11,512 bases of DNA from Christensenella sp964592155 (GTDB lineage Bacteria > Bacillota > Clostridia > Christensenellales > Christensenellaceae), in assembly GCA_964592155.1 (NCBI GenBank), contig CAZQDA010000087.1, positions 1 to 11,512 on the forward strand, written 5' to 3'. This document shows positions 1-7,427 of the stretch, piece by piece. Under the pieces are notes generated by a model. The model saw only the letters and a list, made by a program, of their open reading frames with translations, did not search any database and was not told where the DNA came from. The position numbers were made by a program, and so were the translations under genes. Every line of letters starts with the position of its first letter. Position 1 is the stretch's first letter.

Positions 1-3000
1 CGGAGCCGTGCCGTTTTCCGCAAGCTCATTCGGCGTCACCACCGGCGTGATCAAAAGGTTTGCCGGCGTAATCGTCAACGTTCCCTCTTTAACTGTCGGC
101 TGCGCAAACCATGCGGTTGCGTCCTGCACCTGTCCCTGCGCGTCAGTATAGGTAATCTTCACGTTTGCCGTGTCAACCGTCTGCTTGTACTGCTCAGGTG
201 TCGTCGCTGTTTCCACGCTGCTCACGTTGGTCGCCGTCGGATTTGTTACCACAAGCCCTTCGACTGAGAACCCTTCGGGCAGAGTGACCTGATAAGCCGC
301 GTCGCTGCCTGCAAAATTCTCAATTGTGTGTGGCTGTCCGTCGTACGGCGCACTCGCATCATTACCATTAATGCTCCACGCAAGCGTTCCGTTTGCCGGA
401 GGCGTGATCGTCAGCGTTCCATTTGCCGGAGTAATGACATAGTTGCCAAGCTTGCTTAAGCTGTCCGTGCCTGTGATGCTGATCGTATTCGGATCAAGCA
501 CCGCCGTATATCCGCCGGGCATCGTTCCTGATGCGGACGGGTTCGGCGCAACACTCAGAGTATCGCCATATGGCAGTTGATCTATGCTGACCGTATAGCC
601 GCTAACCTGCTTCTCAGTTCCGTCATACGGCACTGTTGCGCTGTTTGCGGTCACCGTGATGGGCAGCTGCGCGATGGTCAGCGTGCCGTCATTGATCGCG
701 AAATCATAATTCGGATCATTTTTAACAATCTCCGGCAGCTTCACTGTAATATTCTGATCCCCTGCATTCTGACCGCCAATGACAAGGTCGTAGCTGGGGG
801 CTTCACCCGGGAAGCCTACAAAATCGACTGTGATGTCTTTTTTCTCGGGATCTGGATCGCCATAGGTCTTGTTGCCGTCGCCGACCTCAACCGTTACCTT
901 TGCCGCCTCAATCTGTAACTTGCCTGTCGCCGTTGTAACCGTATACTGATTGGTTACATCAACGTTGCCACGCATAATATTGTAGGTTTTGATCACATTG
1001 TCGACAGCTCCGTCCGCAACATTCTTCACTTTGCTTTCATCTGTCGTAGATACTGTAATCGTATCGCCCTGCACAAGCGCGTCTTTCGTTGCCTGTGTCA
1101 CATCCATCAGGAAGTGATCCTTGCCGTCATAAGACCATGTCTTTGACTCTGCCTGTACGGTGATCGCCGTCTTCTTTGCAAACGTCGCCGTATAGGTCGC
1201 GCTGGCCGTTATGATAGAATCACCCTGCGGGAACTCTTTATCCCATCCCACAAAGTAATATCCGTCATTTGCCTGATATTCCGGAATCGCTTTGACCGCC
1301 ACATTCCATGTAACGTTGTCTTTGATATCCGTATAGGCTGTCGGCTCGGTTGTCAGCGTTCCGCCTTCGCCCGCCACAAATCTGATCGTGTAGCTTGCCT
1401 CCCAAACGGCTGTGAACACCGTGTCGCCCGTGGGGGTAAACCTCTGATTCACATTATATTGCTTGCCATTGCCGTCTGTCCATCCGACCAACACATGGTC
1501 TACTCTGGTAAATGCAGTTGCTCCAAGCAAGCTTGTCGCTTTATTTTTGACAACCTTATTTTCTTTGTCGCTCTGACCGCTGCCTTCATAGCCCGGCTTG
1601 AACGTCAGCTTTGCATAGTAGCTGGGATCCACAAACTGCGCGGTCAGGGTCGTATCTCCGGACACCTTCATTGTGTTACCGGCATAGTAAATCTGCCCGT
1701 CCACATCGCTCTTCCAGCCTGCAAACTCCTTGCCTGGAACAGAAAGCCCTGTGCTGTCAAGAATACGCGCGGTCGCGTCGAGCTTGTATTTGGTATTGTC
1801 AACCGGAACATCTCCGCTGCCCGTTGCCTCGCCCGGGTCATAGGTAACCTTAAACCCGTCCGTCTTCCAGTAGGCAAAGACATTTATATCTTTGCTGATG
1901 CGCGTGCTTGCCGTGAACCATCTTTCCGCTCCGTCGTCGCCGCCCCAGCGCCATCCGCTGAACACGCCGTAGCCGGGAACCGCAGTACCAGCCGTAAGGT
2001 CGTACTTCTGTCCGCCAACTGTGATGCTAAGCGCGAGCTCATCCGGATTTAGATAGCTGTCCTTTGCCGCGGGTTTTGCTTCCAGTGCCGATCCGCCAAT
2101 GCTGTCTTTCTTGTCAAAGAAAGATACTGTGTAATCGTTCGCCTGCCATTTTGCGTACAGCGTAATGGTCTGTACATCCTCATATTTATTCGTGACCGCA
2201 TTATAGCTAGCCGCCGAGATCGTATCAGTTTTCCAATCAACCGGGTTTGTGAAGTCGGCGTCGTAATACCATCCTTCAAATGTCCGTCCATTCCAGACCT
2301 TCAGATCTGGCACCTTGCTGAGCGAACTCATAGACTGCCCATGCAACGTCCCTTCCGTTGGCATATTGCCGGTGTTCGTCTGATAGCTAACCGTGACCGC
2401 ATTTCGCTGATAGTAAAAATCATACCGTTCGTTGTCATTCGGATTAGTCTTATACCCATCCGTATAGCCTATACTGGTCATCCCCGGAATAGACTTGGCC
2501 CTGATGCTCGAATTTTTATCCGTTACAAGCGTCTGAGACAGGGTGTCGTCCTGTACAAATTTCTTGCCGATCAGACTTGTTTGTTGATATGGCTTTGCCT
2601 GAGGCACCGGATCAACACCCGTGCCCGGCGTCAGTGCTGTGAACCAATAATGGACGTCCGCCATTTTTCGCTCATCGACATATTGGAGATACCATGGCTG
2701 CGTCGTCCCCATAGCAGAATATTTGCTTGGAATCAAGTCCGGCGCCAGCGTCAGCCGCCTTGTGAGCATCGATTGCTGACCGCCATTTGAATTGTTTGGA
2801 TAATAACAAATCCAGGAAGTCGGCTGCTTGGTGGCAGCGGTATTTCCCTGCATGAGCGTGATGGTTGCGTTATCACCCAGTGCCGGCCACAGGTTGCTGA
2901 TGTCCTGCTCATATTTTGCCTGAAAACTGTAAATGACATCGCCATCTTTCGGATTTGTTACCGTTGTTTTGCTTCCATCCGGCCATGTGGTGTCCAGCGT

Positions 3001-4368
3001 ATATCCTGCCAAATAGCTCGGATTGCCATATGAACTCCTGAACTGCATCGTATACACAATGCGATTATAAAGCACATTGACCACGCTCAGGCCGTTGCCC
3101 TCAATAGTCGTACCTTTTGTATCCGCGTATTCAAAAAATGTAATGTCTTTTTTCAGGCTGTCCGGCACCATATCCACAAACGTACCCGCTTGTGCCGTCT
3201 GCTTGTCAACCGCATAGGAGGTGTAATCGTTCGGGAACGAAGGCGTACCGATAATATTCGGCTTCTCGATCCAGGACACTGCCGTGTAATCTACTGTTTT
3301 GCCTTCCCACAAAGCGGTAAGCGTGAATGATTCCGTAACGGGATCGTTAAAATTGTACACCGTACTTCCATCTTTCGACCATCCCTTGAACTCATACCCG
3401 TCGCGCGCGGGAGCCGTAGGCTCTGTCACAATATTTTCTTTCGCAATAATTTGCGGATCGTAAATGTCGTCCGAACCTTCCGCGACAAAATCCACAACAA
3501 AAGAATCACTGAACACAGGCACAAACGTCATATCGCTCTCTGCCGTGGCCTTGCCAAACACAAATTCCGTATTCGACTCAGTGCTGAGCGCCCAATACAG
3601 GAACGTCTGCTTATCCGGAGCCACGATGGTTTTCTCCGTCTTCGGAATCACCTCGCCTGCCTTCAGCTCAAAACTATCAAGCTGCTGCCCCGTTTCATCC
3701 AGGAAGCTTATTGTATACTTCTGCTCGTTTGTAAACTGCGCATATAAATTTAAATTTGCTTCAATACGCTGAGCAGGGTCAAACTTCGCAAAAGTGCCAT
3801 CTTCGTTCTGAACAAACCATCCTGTAAACGCAACTGCGCCTTCCGGCCACGCACTCTGCTCCGGCGCGGCAGGTATGTTGCCGCCGGAAATAAGACCGTC
3901 AATCACCGGTATTTTTTCCTTATAAGGCTGTCCCTCCACCATGAGCGTGACAAAGACATCTTCCGCAACCGCCGTTGCTTCCTGTTGGTTTTCCGCAGGA
4001 GCAGACATCGTGCGCTGCTCCGGTGAGGGTGTCGCTTGCGGTACGGAAGCCTCTGCCTGCCCCTGCGTTATGTCCGGCGTGGGGGTCGCGCCCGCCTGCG
4101 TTTCCGATGTCAGTTCAGGATCCGGCGTGGGCGTTGCTTCCGGTGTGGGCGCTGCTTCCGGCGCGGGGGTAGCTACCGGCTCCGTCTGTTCCGGAACCGC
4201 GGCATTATCCAAACCAAACGCAAATACGCCTGTCTGCACCATTGCCAGCAGCATGACGACAACAATCACAATTCCAATAATTCTATGGAACTGTTTTTTG
4301 TTCGTTACCACAACTTTCTTTTTCTTCGAGTTTGCAATTCTCGTTTTTTCTGATGTTTCTTTTTTCAT
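1..4368 (-). CDS. Large secreted surface protein with InlB-type B-repeats and MBG domains (C-terminus beyond window)
   Basis: The frame is open from the ATG at 4368 to the window edge (1456 codons, no in-frame stop on reading every codon). AGGGAG (4374-4379) lies 5 bases before the start. The N-terminus has a Lys-rich stretch (15-25), a hydrophobic segment (30-50) ending near AFG, so a long signal peptide or anchor, then a Thr/Pro/Glu-rich linker (about 60-115). Next come Listeria/Bacteroides-type (Flg_new, InlB B-repeat) modules, each with a Gly-Trp near the start and a strand of the type LYAKW at the end; the key Trp residues fall at about 184, 259, 330, 700, 806, 885, 963 and 1042. Residues about 360-690 are a less recognisable block with the only cysteine I noticed (521). 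From 1065 on there are MBG-like domains, marked by YDG (1080, 1248, 1342), YGDPDP (1169) and GTLTI strands (for example 1228). Such proteins are adhesin-like stalks of Firmicutes; the binding partner is unknown. Any LPXTG, choline-binding or S-layer anchor would lie outside the window. Confidence 0.9.
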   Translation of the reverse strand, partial: MKKETSEKTRIANSKKKKVVVTNKKQFHRIIGIVIVVVMLLAMVQTGVFAFGLDNAAVPEQTEPVATPAPEAAPTPEATPTPDPELTSETQAGATPTPDITQGQAEASVPQATPSPEQRTMSAPAENQQEATAVAEDVFVTLMVEGQPYKEKIPVIDGLISGGNIPAAPEQSAWPEGAVAFTGWFVQNEDGTFAKFDPAQRIEANLNLYAQFTNEQKYTISFLDETGQQLDSFELKAGEVIPKTEKTIVAPDKQTFLYWALSTESNTEFVFGKATAESDMTFVPVFSDSFVVDFVAEGSDDIYDPQIIAKENIVTEPTAPARDGYEFKGWSKDGSTVYNFNDPVTESFTLTALWEGKTVDYTAVSWIEKPNIIGTPSFPNDYTSYAVDKQTAQAGTFVDMVPDSLKKDITFFEYADTKGTTIEGNGLSVVNVLYNRIVYTMQFRSSYGNPSYLAGYTLDTTWPDGSKTTVTNPKDGDVIYSFQAKYEQDISNLWPALGDNATITLMQGNTAATKQPTSWICYYPNNSNGGQQSMLTRRLTLAPDLIPSKYSAMGTTQPWYLQYVDERKMADVHYWFTALTPGTGVDPVPQAKPYQQTSLIGKKFVQDDTLSQTLVTDKNSSIRAKSIPGMTSIGYTDGYKTNPNDNERYDFYYQRNAVTVSYQTNTGNMPTEGTLHGQSMSSLSKVPDLKVWNGRTFEGWYYDADFTNPVDWKTDTISAASYNAVTNKYEDVQTITLYAKWQANDYTVSFFDKKDSIGGSALEAKPAAKDSYLNPDELALSITVGGQKYDLTAGTAVPGYGVFSGWRWGGDDGAERWFTASTRISKDINVFAYWKTDGFKVTYDPGEATGSGDVPVDNTKYKLDATARILDSTGLSVPGKEFAGWKSDVDGQIYYAGNTMKVSGDTTLTAQFVDPSYYAKLTFKPGYEGSGQSDKENKVVKNKATSLLGATAFTRVDHVLVGWTDGNGKQYNVNQRFTPTGDTVFTAVWEASYTIRFVAGEGGTLTTEPTAYTDIKDNVTWNVAVKAIPEYQANDGYYFVGWDKEFPQGDSIITASATYTATFAKKTAITVQAESKTWSYDGKDHFLMDVTQATKDALVQGDTITVSTTDESKVKNVADGAVDNVIKTYNIMRGNVDVTNQYTVTTATGKLQIEAAKVTVEVGDGNKTYGDPDPEKKDITVDFVGFPGEAPSYDLVIGGQNAGDQNITVKLPEIVKNDPNYDFAINDGTLTIAQLPITVTANSATVPYDGTEKQVSGYTVSIDQLPYGDTLSVAPNPSASGTMPGGYTAVLDPNTISITGTDSLSKLGNYVITPANGTLTITPPANGTLAWSINGNDASAPYDGQPHTIENFAGSDAAYQVTLPEGFSVEGLVVTNPTATNVSSVETATTPEQYKQTVDTANVKITYTDAQGQVQDATAWFAQPTVKEGTLTITPANLLITPVVTPNELAENGTAP
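4124..4177 (-). repeat. Degenerate 18-bp tandem repeat, three units (Pro/Thr linker)
   Basis: Three adjacent 18-base units (4124-4141, 4142-4159, 4160-4177) encode hexapeptides of the type EA-x-PTP just after the signal segment of the surface protein. A related unit lies at 4076-4093. The repeat is in frame, so unit gain or loss would change linker length without breaking the protein. It probably forms an extended stalk through the cell wall; that is inference. Confidence 0.7.
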
Positions 4369-4643
4369 AGGATCTCCCTCTTTCAGGTCAGGCGGTTCTC
4401 ATTTTTTCCTTGATTTAGACTTCAAGGCAGAACGCCTATGTCATCAACTGCCATGCTATATTTATGGCTATATAATCAAAACCCATCTTGTCAGGTTATA
4501 TTTCTCTATCTGTCGATCCGCAAAAAACGCTTCCATGGGCAATTTTAGTCTCCCCCAAATGATTCTGCTCCGCATTTTTGCAAATATTCAGGATAATTTT
4601 TTATCCCACAGTTAATCATTATGATACACCATTATTATTTTAT
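4369..4643 (-). promoter_or_regulatory. Long putative 5' leader of the surface-protein gene with several inverted repeats
   Basis: If transcription starts about 7 bases after the TATAAT at 4650-4655, the leader is roughly 270 nt. It contains a perfect hairpin (4591-4596 with 4601-4606, four-base loop), a longer-range helix (4572-4581 with 4520-4530), and two overlapping alternatives near the start codon: 4408-4413 with 4422-4427, and 4426-4430 with 4448-4452. The last two share bases 4426-4427, so they cannot both form fully. I could not match it to a known riboswitch class; the c-di-GMP-I consensus is absent. No gene is visible in this stretch. Confidence 0.35.
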
Positions 4644-4649
4644 AGTTCT

Positions 4650-4655
4650 ATTATA
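4650..4655 (-). promoter_or_regulatory. Candidate -10 box for the surface-protein gene
   Basis: The minus strand reads TATAAT here, in AT-rich DNA between the aminotransferase terminator and the surface-protein start. The -35 position about 16-17 bases upstream (GGTTAT/TGGTTA) matches poorly, so the start site is uncertain. Another pair, TTGAGT with TAATAA, exists further upstream. Confidence 0.35.
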
Positions 4656-4734
4656 AACATAAACCGGTCTCATAACCAGTCACATTTTCCAATTTTTTGT
4701 AAATTTTTTATTATTTTTATGATTATCAAGACTC

Positions 4735-4772
4735 AAAAAAAGCCATTTTAGATTTTACGTGTCCAAAATGGC
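4735..4772 (-). terminator. Rho-independent terminator after the aminotransferase gene
   Basis: On the minus strand an 8-bp perfect stem (GCCATTTT with AAAATGGC; 4765-4772 with 4742-4749) is followed at once by seven T (4735-4741). It begins about 36 bases past the aminotransferase stop and separates that gene from the surface-protein gene. Confidence 0.85.
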
Positions 4773-4807
4773 CTTAAATAGCGAATCTTTCAATCTGCCC
4801 CTGAATA

Positions 4808-5971
4808 TCACCGGATGATTCCACTTTGACGGATCAAATCAACGGCCCGTTCCATTGTCGGCACATCCCGCACCAGCGCAAGCCGCACAAAGCCTTCGCC
4901 CGCCGGTCCAAAACTTTCGCCGGGAACGCAAATCACGCCTGTCTTTTCCATCAGCTCCAGCACAAAATCAAAAGATTTTTCGTAACCTTTGGGAAGCGGC
5001 GCCCAAACAAACATGGTTCCCGGCGAATCCGGAACGTTCCAGCCGATGCTTCGAAGCCCGCCGCACAACGCGTCCCGCCGCTCACGATACCCCGCCCTGT
5101 TTCTTTCCAGAATTTCCTGCGGCCCGTTTAAGGCGGCGATCGCCGCTTTTTGCACCGGAAAAGAAATGCCATAATCGATCTGGGAGCGCAGGCAGCGGAA
5201 ATTCCGGATGATTTCACTGTTTCCCATCGCAAACGAAATCCGTAATCCCGTCAGGTTATAAGACTTGGAAAGGGAGTTAAATTCAATTCCCACATCCATC
5301 GCTCCGGGCACTTTCAGAAAAGACATTCCGGGCTCCGCATCCATCACAAGCTCCGAATAGGCGTTGTCGTGAATCACCACAACATCATACTGCTTTGCCC
5401 ACTTCACAAGCTTTTCATAAAATTCATAGGTTCCAAGCGCCGTTACAGGATTATTGGGATAAGAAACGACGATCATCTTCGCGCGTTGCGCAACCTGCGG
5501 CGGTATGCTGTCAAAATCAATCAGAAAACCGTTTTCCGCTTTGAGCGGCGTATAGTAAATTTCCGCCTCTGCCATGCGCGGTCCAAACATAAAGACCGGA
5601 TAGCAAGGATCGGGCGCAATCACAAGGTCTCCCGGATCGCAAAGCGGCAGCGCCACATGCGCCATTCCCTCCTGCGTGCCGTAGACCGACATCACCTGCT
5701 CACGCTCCAGCGTAACGCCATAACGCCTTGCATACCACGCAATCACTGCGTCCACAAGCTCCGGAAGGTCTGCGAGCGAATATTTAAAGTTATCCGCGAT
5801 TCCCGCCGCCTCTTTGAGCGCCTCAATCACATGGTCGTCCGGCCTAAAATCAGGAGTGCCCACAGACAGGTTGATCACTTCTCTTCCCGCTGCAAGCAAT
5901 TCCTCTTTTTTATCCTCCAGCTTGGAGAAAATATTCATATCGAATTGTTTCATTTTATTTGCAAATTTCAT
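4808..5971 (-). CDS. Class I/II PLP-dependent aminotransferase (LL-DAP/aspartate/alanine aminotransferase-like)
   Basis: This 387-residue protein has the length and motif order of fold-type I aminotransferases. Visible motifs are SVGTPDF (36-42, substrate-binding start), GTQEGM (98-103, PLP phosphate region), DPCYP with Tyr124 stacking on PLP, YPNNP with Asn174, HDNAYS with Asp202, SLSKSYNLTGLR with the Schiff-base Lys236 and phosphate-binding Arg244, and FVRLAL with Arg363, the likely carboxylate-binding arginine. It would move an amino group from an amino acid to a 2-oxo acid in the cytoplasm. The sequence resembles the broad DapL/AspC/AlaT-like group of Clostridia, but the substrate cannot be read from it. 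The ATG at 5971 follows GGAGG (5978-5982) by 6 bases. It stands alone on its strand, has its own terminator and diverges from the Ord-like dehydrogenase, so the two may be co-regulated. Confidence 0.93.
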   Translation of the reverse strand: MKFANKMKQFDMNIFSKLEDKKEELLAAGREVINLSVGTPDFRPDDHVIEALKEAAGIADNFKYSLADLPELVDAVIAWYARRYGVTLEREQVMSVYGTQEGMAHVALPLCDPGDLVIAPDPCYPVFMFGPRMAEAEIYYTPLKAENGFLIDFDSIPPQVAQRAKMIVVSYPNNPVTALGTYEFYEKLVKWAKQYDVVVIHDNAYSELVMDAEPGMSFLKVPGAMDVGIEFNSLSKSYNLTGLRISFAMGNSEIIRNFRCLRSQIDYGISFPVQKAAIAALNGPQEILERNRAGYRERRDALCGGLRSIGWNVPDSPGTMFVWAPLPKGYEKSFDFVLELMEKTGVICVPGESFGPAGEGFVRLALVRDVPTMERAVDLIRQSGIIR

Positions 5972-6010
5972 GCTTTGCCTCCGCGTTATGGGTTTATGAT
6001 TCTATTAGAT

Positions 6011-6039
6011 ATCTTACCGCAAACAGATTTTGTTTACAA
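6011..6039 (-). promoter_or_regulatory. Promoter of the aminotransferase gene with an inverted repeat in the spacer
   Basis: The minus strand shows TTGTAA (6034-6039), a 17-base spacer and TAAGAT (6011-6016), a fair sigma-A promoter about 40 bases before the aminotransferase start. An inverted repeat, GCAAACA (6019-6025) with TGTTTAC (6031-6037), fills most of the spacer and reaches into the -35 box, where a bound regulator would block polymerase. Confidence 0.5.
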
Positions 6040-6083
6040 CCTGAAGACGCAAAAAGCAAATCTGCCCGCCTCCCGCACAGAAT

Positions 6084-6113
6084 TTGACAAAACGGGGCGC
6101 GGACGGCTATACT
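6084..6113 (+). promoter_or_regulatory. Sigma-A promoter of the Ord-like dehydrogenase gene
   Basis: A consensus TTGACA (6084-6089) is followed after 18 bases by TATACT (6108-6113). Transcription would begin near 6120 and leave a leader of about 160 nt before the ATG at 6283. The leader contains an imperfect 22-bp palindrome (6195-6216, centre ATCGAT). Confidence 0.65.
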
Positions 6114-6127
6114 AAATTATAATTTAG
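6112..6127. promoter_or_regulatory. Perfect 16-bp palindrome over the -10/start site, candidate operator
   Basis: CTAAATTATAATTTAG is a perfect palindrome that begins inside the -10 box and spans the expected transcription start of the dehydrogenase gene. Its position suits a repressor site. The regulator is not identifiable from the site alone. Confidence 0.45.
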
Positions 6128-6282
6128 CAGCCTTTGGCGTACCCCTTCGTTTTTTGCACCTGTTCTTCACAAAAAAAAGTTTGATCTTTCTCCTTTGATG
6201 TTATCGATGATATCAATAGAAGTAATTGGGCGTTTTACGTCCATCATATGGAGCTATCTCAAAAAAAAGAAGGAGGATTCTC

Positions 6283-7323
6283 ATGTACAATCAAAAAATC
6301 CGTGCCGTGCAGTATGGATGCGGCAAAATGGCAAAGTATACCATACGGTATCTCTATGAAAAAGGCGCTGAAATCGTTGGCGCGATCGATGTCAATCCTG
6401 AGATTGTGGGAATGGATGTCGGCGAATGGGCCGGTCTGGGCGTAAGGCTGGGCGTTCCCATCCGTGACGACGCGGACGCAGTACTTGACGAATGCGATCC
6501 TGACATTGCAATCCTCACTCTGTTCAGCTTCATGGAGGATATGTATCCTCATTTCGAGCGGTGCGCGCTGCGCGGCATCAATGTAGTCACCACCTGCGAA
6601 GAGGCAATCTATCCATGGACCACCTCCCCTGCCCTCACGAATCAACTGGACGTGCTCGCAAAAGAAACCGGCTGCACAATTGTGGGCGCGGGTATGCAGG
6701 ATATTTACTGGATCAACATGATTGCCTGCGTGGCGGGCGGCGTACACCGTATCGACCGCATCGAGGGCGCAGTCAGTTATAATGTAGAGGATTACGGTCT
6801 TGCGCTCGCGCAGGCGCACGGTGTTGGCCTCACCCCTGACGACTTCGAAAAACAGATCGCCCATCCTGAAATTCTGGAACCAAGCTATGTATGGAACTCC
6901 AACGAAGCATTGTGCGCAAAAATGGGATGGACGATCAAATCCCAGACCCAAAAAAGCGTTCCTTATTTTTATGACAGCGATCTATATTCAGAAACACTCG
7001 GCGAGACAATTGCGCAGGGAAACTGCATCGGCATGAGCGCGGTTGTCACCACGGAAACATTTCAGGGGCCTGTTATCGAAACGCAATGCATCGGCAAAGT
7101 ATACGGCCCTGCTGACGGGGATATGTGCGACTGGAAAATTCTTGGCGAACCGGATACGACGTTTTATGTGACAAAGCCCGCAACGGTAGAGCACACCTGC
7201 GCGACCATTGTCAACCGCATACCCACCATTTTAAACGCGCCCGCAGGCTATGTGACCGTCGACCAGTTAGAGCCCGTGGAATATCTTTCCTACCCCATTC
7301 ATATGTATACGGAAGAATGGTGA
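6283..7323 (+). CDS. 2,4-diaminopentanoate dehydrogenase (Ord)-like NAD(P)-dependent oxidoreductase
   Basis: The 346-residue product has an N-terminal Rossmann fold with the dinucleotide-binding loop YGCGKMA (11-17) and the acidic end of strand two, AIDVN (34-38), as in DapB-fold enzymes. The rest follows the pattern I know from the clostridial 2,4-diaminopentanoate dehydrogenase family: NVVTTCEEA-YPW (100-112), YNVEDYG (166-172), SYVWNSNE (201-208), VVTTET (254-259), TVEHTCATIVNRIP (301-314) and NAPAGYVT (318-325). The characterised member, Ord of ornithine-fermenting clostridia, oxidatively deaminates 2,4-diaminopentanoate to 2-amino-4-oxopentanoate. None of the other ornithine-pathway genes (orr, ortAB, oraSE) is in this window, so the substrate may differ. 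The start at 6283 is preferred over an in-frame ATG at 6226 because AGGAGG (6271-6276) lies 6 bases before it and the family homology begins there. It is a single-gene unit closed by its own terminator. Confidence 0.85.
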   Translation: MYNQKIRAVQYGCGKMAKYTIRYLYEKGAEIVGAIDVNPEIVGMDVGEWAGLGVRLGVPIRDDADAVLDECDPDIAILTLFSFMEDMYPHFERCALRGINVVTTCEEAIYPWTTSPALTNQLDVLAKETGCTIVGAGMQDIYWINMIACVAGGVHRIDRIEGAVSYNVEDYGLALAQAHGVGLTPDDFEKQIAHPEILEPSYVWNSNEALCAKMGWTIKSQTQKSVPYFYDSDLYSETLGETIAQGNCIGMSAVVTTETFQGPVIETQCIGKVYGPADGDMCDWKILGEPDTTFYVTKPATVEHTCATIVNRIPTILNAPAGYVTVDQLEPVEYLSYPIHMYTEEW

Positions 7324-7341
7324 TCGGCCGTTCAGCAAAAA

Positions 7342-7370
7342 GGCTGCCTCCAAAAAGGCAGTCTTTTTTT
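7342..7370 (+). terminator. Rho-independent terminator after the dehydrogenase gene, possibly bidirectional
   Basis: An 8-bp stem (7342-7349 with 7356-7363, one G-U pair) with a six-base loop is followed by seven T (7364-7370), 18 bases past the stop. On the minus strand the same stem is followed by five T (7337-7341), so it may also end the convergent M56-LCP transcript, which stops at 7428. Confidence 0.85.
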
Positions 7371-7427
7371 GTGATCTATCGTGTTCGCAGCCAGATGCTC
7401 GCCCTCGCTCCGCCTTTGCAAGCCTCG

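Noticed and set aside
577..2790. Plus-strand open frames (577-918, 1459-2052, 2341-2790) inside the surface-protein region
   Set aside because: They lie antisense to a continuous 1456-codon frame with clear repeat domains, lack convincing ribosome sites and resemble no protein; they are codon-bias shadows.
4401..4427. Terminator from the inverted repeat CCTTGA/TCAAGG
   Set aside because: The T run lies on the wrong side for a plus-strand terminator, and on the minus strand the stem is followed by A residues; more likely a leader hairpin.
3941..4615. 224-codon plus-strand open frame
   Set aside because: Most of it is antisense to the signal peptide and Thr/Pro linker of the surface protein, which gives its low-complexity Val/Ala/Gly sequence, and the remainder runs into the non-coding leader.
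4369..4643. c-di-GMP-I, purine or c-di-GMP-II riboswitch in the leader
   Set aside because: A few short strings look similar (for example a TAAAATTG-like string and TATAA), but the conserved cores and pairing order of these classes are not present to my reading.
5369..6115. 248-codon plus-strand open frame opposite the aminotransferase
   Set aside because: The minus-strand frame has all the PLP-enzyme motifs; the plus frame has no recognisable features and runs through the divergent promoters.
6226..6282. Upstream extension of the dehydrogenase to the ATG at 6226
   Set aside because: Family similarity begins at the Met at 6283, which has AGGAGG six bases before it; the extension is Arg/Lys-rich leader sequence.
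6259..6951. 230-codon minus-strand open frame opposite the dehydrogenase
   Set aside because: Antisense to a well-supported enzyme gene and without recognisable motifs.
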